Below are positions 21,620 to 32,490 of a DNA stretch of 64,000 nucleotides, one piece after another (the first letter of the stretch is position 1; each line of letters begins with the position of its first letter). The position numbers and the translations under genes were made by a program. Under the pieces are notes generated by a model, which saw nothing but the letters and a program-made list of their open reading frames with translations, was not told the origin of the DNA and made no database searches. The stretch is from Isoetes taiwanensis (taxonomy: Eukaryota > Streptophyta > Lycopodiopsida > Isoetales > Isoetaceae). The stretch lies in assembly GCA_021234155.1 (NCBI GenBank), contig JAJEKV010000011.1, positions 7,487,132-7,551,131 on the forward strand, given 5' to 3'.

Positions 21620-21752
21620 AGCAAGCGGCGTGGATGCATCAAGCGGCGTGGATGCACCGGAAGAAAGCTAAAAGACTAAGCAAAGGAAATGTTAAGCAGA
21701 ATAGCCAATAGCCAATCGTAGTAGAAGGAAGGAGTCAAACCGAAAAGGAAAC

Positions 21753-22140
21753 GAGAAGGGCCAAACCGTAGGAAGAAGAAAGGAGATGCTATGAGAGCTG
21801 ATGAAGAAAGAAAGGGACGCCAAAAATCCTAAATAGAGCACTAGGAAAATGACAAAAGTAACTAACTGCTAACTGTATCGTAGTTCTAGAACCTTGTTTT
21901 CCTTCTATTCGGTGAAACGAAGGAAAACGTCATTTCTAGAACTACTATAGGAAAACACAGACAAGATGATGTTTTCCTTCGTTTCACCGAATAGAAGGAA
22001 AACAAGGTTTTAGAACTATGATGCAGTTAGCAGTTAGTTATTTTGTCAGTTCCTAGATCTCTATTTATCTTCTTGGTCGCCCCTTTCTTCTTCATCAGCT
22101 CTCTTAGCATCTCTTTTCCTTCTTCCTACGGTTGGGCCCT
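21753..22140. repeat. Central back-to-back terminal repeats (palindrome centre)
   Basis: A direct copy (21753-21963) meets an inverted copy (21965-22140). The word GGAAAACGTCATTTCTAGAA and its inverse GATGATGTTTTCC flank the centre within about 30 bp, so this part could fold into a long hairpin. Confidence 0.8.
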
Positions 22141-22199
22141 TTGTCGTGCTTCGTGTTTCTTTCTTAGTCTATAGTTTTTTCTGGTGTGTCCATGCTGCT

Positions 22200-22613
22200 G
22201 GCTATGGCCCCAAAAACTGGCGTGTTAAAAAATAGGAAGAGGCATGCGGGTGACTCTTCTTCTGAGCAGATTCCGGCATGGCTTGGAGCCATGGATTGGA
22301 GTCTAAGATTTCGTCTCTTCAAGAGGAGATCCAGCAGAAGAGTAGGAGAGCGAGAGCCCCTCTCCTAAAGTATCATGAGAATATAAAACAGTTTGATGTT
22401 TTGAATCAATTGGAGGACTGCTTTGCAGATTTAGAGCATCATTTACAGTTGCATAAATCGGTGGACGCAGCAGCCAAGGGCATCATTGATAGAGGTAACT
22501 CTTTGATTTCTAACAGGAAGAATATTATCTGCATCAGGGATAGGGAGGGACCAAGCGTTGCAGATTTCTACGAAATGGGGGATTTAACCCTTTTTTATTT
22601 GAAAAACGACTAA
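22200..22613 (+). pseudogene. Coiled-coil protein gene, right arm (internally deleted)
   Basis: Inverted counterpart of the left-arm gene, starting MAPKTGVLKNRKRHAGDSSS then EQIPAWLGAM. About 30 codons covering the first coiled-coil segment are missing, and the frame shifts until SKISSLQEEIQQKSRRARA. The remainder matches the left copy (QLEDCFADLEHHLQ, IIDRGNSLISNRKN, FYEMGDLTLFYLK) and ends at a stop at 22611-22613. That stop falls where the left copy becomes hydrophobic, supporting the end of the conserved protein near DLKK. It is unrecognised by family. Confidence 0.5.
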
Positions 22614-23784
22614 AAAATGGGGCTTTAGGATCTGTGGTTAGTTTGTCATAAGACTCGGAAGGTTTGTGGGTTTTAAAAGCCTATTCTAGCTTCTTCAGTA
22701 AGGATAATTTTGGTTCAGTCCACTCATTTCAATTGTTCTGCTTAATTTCGTTCAGTTATTTGCTGGTTGAGTAATAAAGTTTTCCTTCTGGCTGTATAAG
22801 GCGCAGAGTTTCAGGAAGAAGGTTGCAGGAACAGTTGGGCTTTTCAGGGCTTGTTTCTTTTAATGATTTTTTTCTCTGTCAATTCTTGTTTCTACTTTGG
22901 TTGCACTTATTTCTCTTAACAGTTGTCATATTCTCGGTCTATGGCTGTGGACGATTTGGTGATTCAGAACCATTGGCAAGGAATCCCAGCCATATCCAGA
23001 GATTTGTGCTAAATGAAACCCCCCTTGTTGCCTTGTTTTCTTCTGCTATTTACCATACCTGAGCTCGATTAACCTATTTGAGGGCTTCGCAGTCTCTGTA
23101 TTCTGGATTTGCAGTCTTGGAACTCTAGATTCAAGCCGGAAGCATGCCAAGATCGTGGTTCTGATCTTCGGGTCTTGAAAAGTCATAAGTATTTCTGCTG
23201 TCGGTTCTTCTCGCATTCGTTACTTTCAATATCCTTTCCTTTTCCTTAATTAACCTCAGTAATATTCTTGCTTTCCTGTGTCGCACGTTGACATGTTAAT
23301 GTAGATTTATTTTAATAAGGCATAATGACTTCTATATGCTTGCTTAAATCTATTCAAGTTAACTAACGGGACGGGCCTATTTTATTTCAAGTGATTTAAG
23401 GACATGTTATAGTTATAACCTTCTGATTGGTTTGTTACTATTTGTATGAGGTTGTGGCCCGAACGTTGTTTTCGGCTATGTATGGTTGCTTTGATGTGCC
23501 TTAAGGAAGCGGTATAGTTGTTTATCTGGGCTTTGTGCCTCCCAACCTTAGCCCAACTTTCACCAAAGATATTTTGCCCTTTTTCTATACCACTTGTTTC
23601 CTATATTCTTGTTCTCTAAGAGTCAATTTCCTTTGAGAATTTTGGAAAGTAGGTGACCTATGGTACCCGGTTTTTGGGCATTTCCATTTCATATGAACAA
23701 CTTCTACTCTTTTGCTCTTGGGTCAAGCTTAATTGGATTGCACTGCTTTCGTTCTGCCTCTGCTTCAACATTCTTGTCTCTGTT
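22614..23784. other. Right-arm non-coding part
   Basis: Diverged inverse of 20060-20860, with the direct repeat unit A (23205-23342) inserted. No gene. Confidence 0.5.
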
Positions 23785-24165
23785 CTCCCATAGTAGTTCT
23801 AGAAATGATGTTTTCCTTCGTTTCACCGAATAGAAGGAAAACAAAGTTCTAGAACTACGATGCAGTTAGTAGTTAGTTATTTTGTCAGTTCCTAGATCTC
23901 TATTTATCTTCTTGGTCGCCCCTTTCTTCTTCATCAGCTCTCTCGTAGCATCTCCTTTTCTTCTTCCTACAGTTGGGCCCACCCCCCCACCCTTTCCCTG
24001 AATGTATAACTTGTTGGGAAACTAACACTTGGTTGAAGGCCTAGTGCCTGATGGAGGCCGAGTGCCTGGTTGAGGCCGATGTGCCTAGTGGAGGCCTTTG
24101 TGCCTAGTTGGAAGCCTTTGTGGCTGGTTGGAGGCTCTGGTGCCTGGATGGCGTTAGTGGCTTTT
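23785..24165. repeat. Outer right terminal repeat and inverted minisatellite
   Basis: Inverse of 19843-20060 (23785-23990), followed by the inverse of the GGCAC minisatellite (24030-24165). Confidence 0.75.
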
Positions 24166-24258
24166 GGTTCACTTTTCTTGTGTTTGCATGACATAGTTCG
24201 TGTGCGCCTTTCCTTTAGCAGGGCTTTTGGATGAGAGTGTTGGATTCCGGGCATAAGA

Positions 24259-24510
24259 TTGAGATCAATAGAGAAGGAAGTTCAAAACATCATTGCTTTA
24301 TTGTATTTTCCACCCGACAAGGCTGGTCAGCATGAGGGTTTACGGTCTTTCATGATTTTGACTCTAGCATTGGTTAGTGGTCCCATTATGGTCAGGGTTT
24401 TTCCTCGAAAACCCGAAAGGGCGAGGTTTTTTAATCCTAGCCATAATGGTTTCACTAACTTGCTATCTATATGTATCTAGTTTGGTTATAAGGAGATGCC
24501 CACGAGCAGC
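24259..24510 (+). mobile_element. LINE 3'-end derived segment, right arm
   Basis: Inverse of the segment at 19320-19590: GGTTTTTCCTCGAAAACCC then GGTTTTTTAATCC and CACTAACTTGCTATCTATAT. The symmetry ends about 24.5 kb, where lectin-kinase sequence starts. Confidence 0.6.
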
Positions 24511-24529
24511 ACAAGCACAAGGAGATGCT

Positions 24530-24870
24530 CACAAGTTTTTGTCCTGTAGAAATACCTTGCCATGGAAGTAGGGCATCAGTTGGATAATCAGAACTCTGCC
24601 ATAATACATGTTTTGTATTATTAAGCAGAAAAAGTGCGCCAGTTTCTGGAAGATCCAGAGAAGCAATACCTACTACAGAGGAAGTCCATACAACGGTGCT
24701 ATTGTGGTCCTGCAAAGACAGACTATTTTTTCCTGTGAGCAAAAGGGTAGCATTCTCGCCAACAGGGTTATTTCTGTTTGCAGACCAGGGTTATTTCTGT
24801 TTGCAGACCAGACAGAAACTCCCCATGCTTTTCCAACTCCCAAAATTAAGCTAAGATAGAATGCATTGCT
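24530..24870 (-). pseudogene. B-lectin domain fragment of an S-receptor-like kinase
   Basis: Minus-strand words WSANRNNPVGENATLLLTG, NSLSLQDHNSTVVWTS, LPETGALFLLNN and VLWQSSDYPTDALLPWQ follow the bulb-type (mannose-binding) lectin domain of plant G-type lectin S-receptor-like Ser/Thr kinases in order. The coding part ends near 24530, where it abuts the inverted duplication. A 23-bp direct duplication (GTCTGCAAACAGAAATAACC and following, near 24776-24810) breaks the frame. No S-locus, PAN or kinase domain is present, so it is a fragment of a surface receptor gene. Confidence 0.75.
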
Positions 24871-25073
24871 TGAGTTTGAGAATCTAGAAAAAGCGAGCCG
24901 AACGTACCGTTATTGCTTGTGATGGCTACGAGCTGATCGGATGAACTGGATGATACAGTGATCAGTCAGTAAATGCGTCCGTTTGATGCTTGAAATTCTG
25001 GAAGATTGGGATCATTTCGCGAGCTCCACCCATGCGGCAGGGTATAAGTCTTTGATTCAGTGGTGTTACAAAT
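24871..25073. other. Short flank of the gag-only retrotransposon
   Basis: Holds no gene. It ends with AGTGG (25069-25073), the left copy of a 5-bp target duplication. Confidence 0.6.
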
Positions 25074-25460
25074 CCAACCTAGAAATCAGGCTAAGTCCAC
25101 AGACTTCAAGAGGTAGAACTCACCACCCAACCATAGAATCAGAGCTCCTCAGATTCACCCACCGAGCAGAGAACTAGCATAAGAGAAGGGTATGCTGGCA
25201 AGAACTCTAATGTCCCCTTAGAGCAATCCCAAAATCAAGGTAATTTTCCTAGGACGTCCTCGTCCTCCATTTATATAGCTAGCTCCCTTCCCCCTTTCCT
25301 CCCAAGACCTTTCTCAAAAGGTGCCTTGGCATATAAGGCTCTGCTTTGGCATATAAGGCTCTGCCTTATATGGCTTTCTAGCCCCTATGGGCTGTGCCCA
25401 AAAAGAACATCCTTTAAGCGACTGCTACATATTCTTAGACTCTAGCTCAGAATCGTAACA
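25074..25460 (-). repeat. 3' LTR of the gag-only element
   Basis: 387 bp, TG...CA-type ends (TGTTACA on + at 25074, CGTAACA at 25454-25460). A TATATAG-like box lies in the TTTATATAGCTAGC word near 25269. Confidence 0.85.
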
Positions 25461-25839
25461 GCCCACCGGGGTAAAAGACAACTGTCCTCAGTTGTGCTTC
25501 CCAATGCCAGGAATCACACAAGAAATCTGTCTCTAAGTTCCCCGAACTTAGGCAAACTGCAAAGGACAAAGGAAAGTGAATGGACTAGCCACCCATCACC
25601 TTTCTTTTCTGCCTTTATCCCATCATCTTTTGGCCGAAAGACAACGTACAAAGGTCAATGTTTGGGGTCATGACTCCCAATCCATACGGCCTATCCATCA
25701 GGCTACCAACTGATGCCACGTCCTCTTGGACTCGTGCCTATTCAAGGCACAGTGTACACTGCCAGTATTAGTCTTGCTAATACCTCTTGGGGATTAGACT
25801 CCTCCCAAGGCTGAGCATCATGCTCCTAGACCAGTTAAC

Positions 25840-27225
25840 TTGGTCCTCGACCTACCAGGCCGGAGATCTGTCTACACAGATCTTGGTGGCTACCCACCGG
25901 GAAAAAAAAAAAACAATTGTCCTCAATTGTTAGAATCTTTCGCAGCTTCGGAGCCCCGAACAGATCTTTTATCTCATCGGCTGCTTAGCATTATAAGTAC
26001 AATCCCGAGCAAAGTGCCCAGGTTTACCACAATTATAACAATCAAAAGAGCGGAATTCCCGCTTGCCCAAACAGTCAGATGTTGAATTTTGTTGTTTGGA
26101 ATCTTGTGGAAGCTCAGCTTTTGAAGTCATCACCTGAGATCTGTATTGTGACTCTTGCCACCTCTTATGGGACTCGGATTGTGCCCGAGTGTTGTGAGTC
26201 TCATGAGCTAAAGCCGGCGAGCTTGTTATAAAGTTTTGGGCCTCAACAACTTAATAAAAGAAAATTCCTTTCGTAAAGCCGTAAGGAACCGTACCCGCCG
26301 ATCATGAGAAGAAATCCCCGGAAGAAGACTGAGCAAGGAGTTAAACCGACTCGTAAAATCTTTCACCGTTTCATCCCCTCTCTGACGCAAAGTTTGCCAC
26401 TGATGTTTAAGATCCTCTTCAAAATCATCGGGAAGAAATTCCCACTTGAGCAATTTCTGCATATGTGCCCAAGTAACAACAAGATATCCTATCCTGCATC
26501 ACGTTCTTCCTTCAAAACAGTAGACCACCACAGGACTGGTTCCCCCTCCAATTGACAACGGGCCCAATACAACTTCCGCTCCTCCGAATGACCATGTTCT
26601 TGAAAGAAATCCTCCATCTTGGTTATCCACCGCAACAGCAAGATACCATCGCGTTCGCCCTTAAAGAATGTTAGAACTTCCTTAGGATCTTTCGGAAACT
26701 TCTTTTTAGCAGCTTGCTTTTTATCCCTAGGACAGTCAGAACCATCAGAATTATCCCCTCCATCTGGAGAACTCCCATCAGGCGAGGAATCTCAAGACTT
26801 TGAATCATCGCTATTGGTTGGCTCATCATGCCGGGGTCGACGTGCTACCTTATGGCTGTTGAATTTTGTACTCTCAGAGACCTTTCGATCATTGAACTTT
26901 TTGATCTCAGCTAACAATTCTCGCATTGTCCTTCCCAACGAATCTTTCTCATCACCAATCGGAGCACCCTTTGTGTGCCCACGACCCTTTCGAGCGTTCA
27001 ACATCAGAGAATCTTGTAGAAATCCTTCACTTACTAGTGGAACTTGATTTCTTGAAGCATCGAATGCCATCTCATGCTTTTTCTTATTTTTTTTAAACCA
27101 GACCCATCGGGCAGTCTTTTTCCAAGGCCATCATCCTTTTCCGGCAGAACTTCCGAGGACAGCCCTGATGACTTCTTGAAACGTTGACGTGAAGCGCTCG
27201 ACCCCTCACCAGCAGGTAAATCCAT
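25840..27225 (-). pseudogene. Gag polyprotein of the gag-only element
   Basis: Starts MDLPAGEGSSASRQRFKKSS at 27225. The retrotransposon gag domain spans about 26700-26226 (WITKMEDFFQEHG, KLYWARCQLEGEPVLWW, DDFEEDLKHQWQTLRQRGDE, DFTSRFNSLLSLLP). A CCHC zinc knuckle, CYNCGKPGHFARDC, lies at about 25995-26040. The protein would package RNA and build the particle. Frame changes near 27070 and 26480 and stops after 26226 make it defective. It resembles Ty3/gypsy gag more than copia gag. Confidence 0.85.
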
Positions 27226-27288
27226 ATCTTCTGCCCTGATTGTGTGCTGTAACTACGCTTCCAATTTCCAGCTCTCAGTGAAAGCACC

Positions 27289-27705
27289 ACTATTACGAAT
27301 CCAACCTAGAAATCAGGCTAAGTCCATAGAAATCAGGCTAAGTCCACAGACTTCAGCCAACAACAAGAAAAGAGGTAGAACTCACCACCCAACCATAGAA
27401 TCAGAGCTCCTCAGATTCACCCACCGAGCAGAGAACTAGCATAAGAGAAGGGTATGCTGGCAAGAACTCTAATGTCCCCTTAGAGAGATCCCGAAATCAA
27501 GGTAATTTTCCTAGGACGTCCTTCTCCTCCATTTATATAGCTAGCTCCCTTCCCCCTTTCCTCCCAACTCAAAAGGTGCCTCGGCATATAAGGCTCTACC
27601 TTATATGGCTATCTTCCCCTTTCTAGCCCCTATGGGCTGTGCCCAAAAAGAACATCCCTTAAGCGACTGCTACATATTCTTAGACTCTAGCTCAGAATCG
27701 TAACA
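27289..27705 (-). repeat. 5' LTR of the gag-only element
   Basis: 417 bp; differs from the 3' LTR by small indels, including a duplicated AGAAATCAGGCTAAGTCCA word near 27308-27345, and by a mutated inner end (TATTACG). Confidence 0.85.
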
Positions 27706-27710
27706 AGTGG

Positions 27711-28432
27711 TGCCTATGATAGAAGCTAACATAAACGTTAAGTGGGTCACCGTTCCTGCATCTTCTTGAACCATTCTTGTCAAGAATGACAAATCACCCC
27801 TCCAAAACCTGTAGAATCCGGTTGCCTTACCTTGACGTAGTAGAAATGGCATGGGGTCAGCCATTCTTGCTGCCCCCATGCCATTCTACATAACAAGAGG
27901 GCAACAGAGCAATCCATAGATCTGTATGAGGCAGAGATTATGGTCAATTGTCTCATACAGATCTATGGATTGCTATACATGGCAGATACATGGATTGCTG
28001 TACACGAATTGGCTGTAATTGCCTATGGTGTACCCTAACTGTGAACATAGCGGTCAAATGTCCAAAATTGTGGTCTCTCCTGCCGTCTGCCACGCAAACT
28101 GGAAATGAAGGGAACAAAATGTTGACGTCAAGGAAAGTTGTGTGCGTTCTTGTTTGTAGTCCAATGATGGATTGCCACGTGGTGATCATTCTATCCAAGA
28201 ATGAAAAACGGATGCAGCATTCTGGAACTACCGGTTGGGCCAGTTACCTGTGTAGGTGAAGCATCGCCATAGCTGAATCCAGGAGCTTGAATCGTGCTCA
28301 AAATCCGACGGAAAAACACTCGGGACGCTTGAATTATACTCAGAATCTGACGGAAAAACACTCAGGAGTTTGAATCGTGGTTGAAATCTGAAGCAGCACC
28401 ACCGGATCACCTGTCGCCGAGGATCCTGACTG
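27711..28432. other. Non-coding stretch with a perfect 22-bp hairpin
   Basis: No gene. Arms GCAATCCATAGATCTGTATG (from 27909) and the exact inverse (27952-27973) are separated by 21 nt. A related word, ATGGATTGCT, repeats at 27966 and 27990. A near repeat of CGGAAAAACACTC.GGA occurs at 28309 and 28350. Confidence 0.6.
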
Positions 28433-30060
28433 ATTAATTCAAAATAGTGACAGCCTTCATTTCCTAAACCTCCATGGCCACATTCTGATAAAATACAAAT
28501 ATATGTAATATCATTTGACCTTACACCTTCCTTGCCCATTTGTTCTAAAAGGCTGAGTACTTCCTTGACGTTGCCTTGCTGCCATGTCCTGAAAGTATCG
28601 CATTCCATGAAATCACATCCCGATTCACCAGTCTGTTAAAGAAACAATGTGCATTCTCTATATCTCCACATTTTGCATATATCTCAATTAGTGCGTTTCC
28701 TACGAATGGATGTTTGTCATATTCATTTCTCTTTACATACTCATGGATCTGCTTACCTTGTAGTGCTGCTAGGTTTGCACATGCACTAAGAACGTTGAGG
28801 AGTGTTGCAGTGTCTGGTTTAACATTACACCTTTGCATATTATAAACCCTCAGAGCCCTGATTCCCTCGCCATATTGCACATATTCTGTGATAATTGCAT
28901 TCCATGATACAACAGTATCTTGCATAAACATTCTGTCAAACACCTGCTGAGCATCTGCCATGCTCCAACACTTGGCATACATATCAACAAGTGTATTATT
29001 CACAAAGATGTTCGTCCTGTAACGGATCTCGAGTATTTCAGAATGCAGCAGTTTTCCATGTTCAAAGATGGCATCAAAGGCACATGCATTCAGAGCATTC
29101 ACAAAACTGACTTCATTTGGAGTATAACCTTGCAATTGCATCTTCTTAAAAAGGTTGAGCGCTTCCACTATGATTTCATTTGTCACATAACCTGCAATCA
29201 TGACGTTCCATGAAACAAGATCTTTTAAAAACACCTCATCAAATACCCATCTTGCTTTTTCAATGTTCCTGCACTTACTATACATGTCTATAATGTGTTG
29301 GAAATAAACACATCTGAGTGGAAGCCAGACTTTACGATTTCCAAATGAACCATTTGACCATGCCTTAAAGAAGTTGCGTTGCTACATGCATTGAGAACTG
29401 CAAGGAAGGTCACTTTGTCTGGTTTTATGCCTGTGTGCTGCAATTTGTCATATAATAACAGTGCTTCCTGGCCTCTTCCATGAGCTACATATCCAGCAAT
29501 CAACACATTCCATGAAACAACATTTCTTTCGGACATGTTATCAAAGATGTTCTGGGAGTCTTCGATGCTCCCACATTTAGCATACATATCTCTGATTTGC
29601 AGCCAGCTCTCAGTATCTGATCATGAATCTTCTTTCCTAATTCTAAATTCTGCAAACTGGAACATGCATTGAGAGCTAAAACAAAAGCCACTTTATCTGG
29701 ATTGACACCCTCTTCTTCCATCTGTTGGAAAAGCACAAGAGCTTCATTGGGATGCCCAAGTTTAACGTAAGTGTTAATCATCATGGTCCAGGTAACCAAA
29801 TTTCTTCCATACAGCCTGTCAAAGACCTGCCTGGCATCAACCACAGTCCTGCACTTAGCATACATGCCAACAAGAGTGCTTAGGATAAATCTATTTGACT
29901 TCTGTGTACTTTTCATGACACAGGCATGGACATGCTTATCCATTGCTATGGACTCTAGTTTGATGCAGTTTTGCACTCGACTCAAGAAAGCTTCCATATA
30001 AGCATTAGCAGGATGAAAAGCCTGCCACGAGCTGGATAACCTTCTGATTATCATTGTGCA
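28433..30060 (-). pseudogene. PLS-type pentatricopeptide repeat (PPR) gene, decayed
   Basis: The minus-strand frames carry serial PPR motifs: GMYAKCRTVVDARQVFDRL, NLVTWTMMINTYVKLG, HPNEALVLFQQMEEEGVNPD, MYAKCGSIEDSQNIFDNMS and later NALIEIYAKCGDIENAHCF, DVISWNAIL. This is the P-L-S pattern of land-plant organellar RNA-editing and processing factors. The reading frame changes near 29598 (with apparent loss of several codons), at 29287 (one missing base in NTL-IDMYSKC) and near 28590. No E or DYW domain follows; similarity stops near 28433 after CGHGGLGNEGCHYF. The gene has no introns, as is usual for the family. It is a pseudogene, 3'-truncated. Confidence 0.88.
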
Positions 30061-30467
30061 CAACATCATGGATGTGGTGAACTTGATGTGGTGAACTTGA
30101 TGTGGAAGGATATGAAAAAAAAAGAACACCAAGCATATCTGATACTGTAAGCTCTGGAACTATTACAAACCTCTTGTTATGCATTTGGTTTTTCCTACAA
30201 AAGGGACTGAAATGTTTCGGCACAAGTACTAAAGTCGTATGGTTTCTTTTCTTTGTAATAAGAAGTGGGTTGATATATTCAGACACAAAATTTCCTTTGA
30301 TATCAACATAGCACAAAACTAGTATCAGATTGCTGTAAATAACAGCTTCTTTTTTGCTGCTTTAAAGCGCCTCAAACATCAACACATTTAACTGAACCCT
30401 ATTACTGAACCCTATTCTCTAGATTCCAACTACACGTATTTGAATGACCAATGATTTCTGACCTCCT
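30061..30467. other. Spacer between PPR relic and ATG12
   Basis: About 400 bp; a tandem GTGAACTTGATGTG duplication lies near 30077-30106. Probably includes the 3' untranslated region of ATG12. Confidence 0.5.
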
Positions 30468-31570
30468 TTAGCCCCAAGCCACAGAGCATGCATAATTTAC
30501 CACAAGCTTGCCATCTATTCCAAAGTTCTGTAATCAGCAAAACAACTTGGTAAGCCTTAGCAATCAAAGTCTTTATGAACTAAAACAGGAAAAGAAAGCA
30601 TACCTCAAATAGATCAGAAACAACTTCATCAGGGTTTGGAGAGAAGGCGCTGTTTATGTAAACGAACTGCCAATAAAGCAACACAACCATGCTAACTATT
30701 ATATTTCCTTAGAAGCCAAATCAGAATTAAATTAGTGATAAGGTGCTAAACCAAGACACAGAAAATGCATCATTAATGCATTTAATAAAAATGCTGATAG
30801 TGAGGAAGAAGACAATGAGGATTATGGCAACCATTTCAAGAAACATCGAAAAAATATAAGATGTTCTATGAGGAAGAAGAGCATAAGGATTATGGCAATT
30901 ATTTCAAGAACCGTATCAATTAGCTGGCAAAGGACAGCTCAAATGATAAGTTAAGCTCAAAACCTCAATGATCCTTCCACGCTTGGAAATTTTCATGTCC
31001 TTGTGCAGTTGTGGCCTCAGTCTGCCTGGCTGTCTTGCAGCAGACATTTGAACTGACGCATTCACACTGCCAACTATTGTTTTACTTTCTATAATTATCT
31101 CGCGTCATGCTACTGGAAGAATAGAGAACATTCAGCAATTATAAGGCGAAAAAGCATTGCTAATAGACGCGCATCAAGGGTAAAGTAAAAAGAAAAGAAC
31201 ATTATAATATATTCCAATACTCACCACACTATCACGATGTAATTGTTTGCGAAGAAAATCAATGACCTTTGCAAACTTCTCTGCACCTCCGATCTGAAAC
31301 GTAGTCCATTGATTGAAGGCATCATTAGTTCTAAAACAGCAGTAACTTATATATTCGAGAATTAAAAAAAAACAGAGTTTAGCTCCAGAAGCAAAAACGA
31401 ATCACCTTAAACTTGGACTGTTTGAGTATGAGGGCATCTCCGGTTGCCCTAAATAGCACGACGACTAAACAATTGTCATGTAATATCATCATTTGCACCA
31501 AGATTTAGATGCTAAACCAACCTTTGGAGACGGAAGAGGATATCTGTGACGACGAAGAACTTTCTGCCAT
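30468..31570 (-). CDS. ATG12: Autophagy ubiquitin-like protein ATG12
   Basis: Five exons read on minus, all with GT..AG introns and consistent phases: 31570-31522, 31464-31406, 31293-31225, 30666-30604 and 30527-30468. They total 300 nt, 99 codons plus TAA. Start MAESSSSSQISSSVSK; then VVVLFRATGDALILKQSKFK, IGGAEKFAKVIDFLRKQLHR, FVYINSAFSPNPDEVVSDLF and NFGIDGKLVVNYACSVAWG. This is the complete ubiquitin-like fold of plant ATG12 (usual length about 95), ending in the Gly that is activated by ATG7 and ATG10 and joined to ATG5. The conjugate promotes ATG8 lipidation in autophagosome formation. No frameshift or stop is seen. Introns are 57, 112, 558 and 76 nt. The only gene in the window that looks intact. 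Confidence 0.93.
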
Positions 31571-32490
31571 TCCTAATGCAACAGAGAAGATGGACCCGTT
31601 ATCAGTCTCTTTTATACAATCCTTTTTGTACTAGGTAATTGCCCCTCTCTCGAAGTTTTCCTCGAGGGAATATCCTGAGGTGGCACCGCCAAGGCCGCCG
31701 CGATAAATTTCTGTAACAGATAAGTTTCCTTTAAAGCCCTATTTTTTAGTCAATATAATAGGCCATACGACGTATACACAAAAAAGATCAAAATCTCCTC
31801 TTGAAACAGAAGGATCAAACAAGTTAATATGGTAAGTTTTCTCCTTTGGATATCATCAAATTCTCCATTCAAATGAAAGGATCAAACAAGTTAATCTACA
31901 CAAATATAATTCATTCTCCTTAGATTAGATTCCTATATTCTATCTTTTTTTTGTTCACACGTGTGCTTCTTTTTCCTGGGTACAGATTTGCGGTGACAAA
32001 TTGTGAAGTGTGGGCTGGCAAAATCGGTACCAAGATCCATGGCAGAGGTTGGGGCTATGGAGGGAAGCCAGATTTGTAGAGACCAACAAGCTCTGCATTT
32101 GCGAAGGATGGCCGGGACTGTGGGATTGGGGGAGGGTTTTGGCAGCCGGGCTAGTTTTTTAATCTGAAAATCACTGTGTTCTTAATGCTGGCCCAAATCA
32201 CTCTTTTTTGCTTCCAGATCTGGCTGAATCACGCTGATGTCTATAAGCATGATTTATAATGGATATTAAGGACTTGGGTTGCGCCTGATACAAATAAAAT
32301 TGTTGGACAGATGCAAAAATAAGTTAGCTTATGGTAGAGTCTCGACAATCCCTCTTCTAGTTGCTGCTCTGATCTGTTAAAATCCTGCAAAGACTTCACC
32401 GAGAAGCAAAAAGATACAAGTATTTCTTCCCGAGGAATATCGGCAACCACTAGAGTTGCTTCCAGTGATTCAGCAGTAAAAGGTATATGC
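31571..32490. other. Upstream region of ATG12 and spacer
   Basis: Likely contains the ATG12 promoter and 5' leader; TTTTATAC at 31610 (read on minus GTATAAAA) is a plausible TATA box about 40 bp upstream of the start codon. The word GGCCGCCGCGATAAATT at 31700-31716 recurs at 34328-34344 with surrounding similarity (AAGTTT-CCTT), so part of the leader region is duplicated 2.6 kb away. No open frame is convincing. Confidence 0.4.

Larger units (their letters stand above)
19320..24520. repeat. 5.2-kb inverted duplication (palindrome, centre about 21.92-21.95 kb)
   Basis: Left-arm features recur inverted on the right: LINE 3' word 19393-19405 with 24425-24437; tandem GGCAC repeats 19665-19800 with 24030-24165; CCTTCTATTCGGTGAAACG 19991 onward with 23815-23837; coiled-coil gene 21619-20868 with 22200-22613. 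Each arm also carries the CCTTCTATTCGGTG block a second time near the centre (21901-21923 and 21976-21998), so each arm looks like a unit with direct terminal repeats. The arms are clearly diverged, with indels and point changes, so the duplication is not recent. Confidence 0.85.
25074..27705 (-). mobile_element. Gag-only LTR retrotransposon (TR-GAG type)
   Basis: Two LTRs (25074-25460 and 27289-27705) flank 1.8 kb of internal sequence. The element is flanked by AGTGG on both sides (25069-25073 and 27706-27710), a 5-bp target duplication. Read on minus: 5' LTR starting TGTTACGATTC, a PBS-like TGGTGCTTTCACTGAGAGC directly after it (27285 downward), a gag gene, a purine-rich tract (ACCCCGGTGGGC) and the 3' LTR. 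No protease, RT or integrase exists between the LTRs, so it would need a partner element for movement. Confidence 0.85.
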
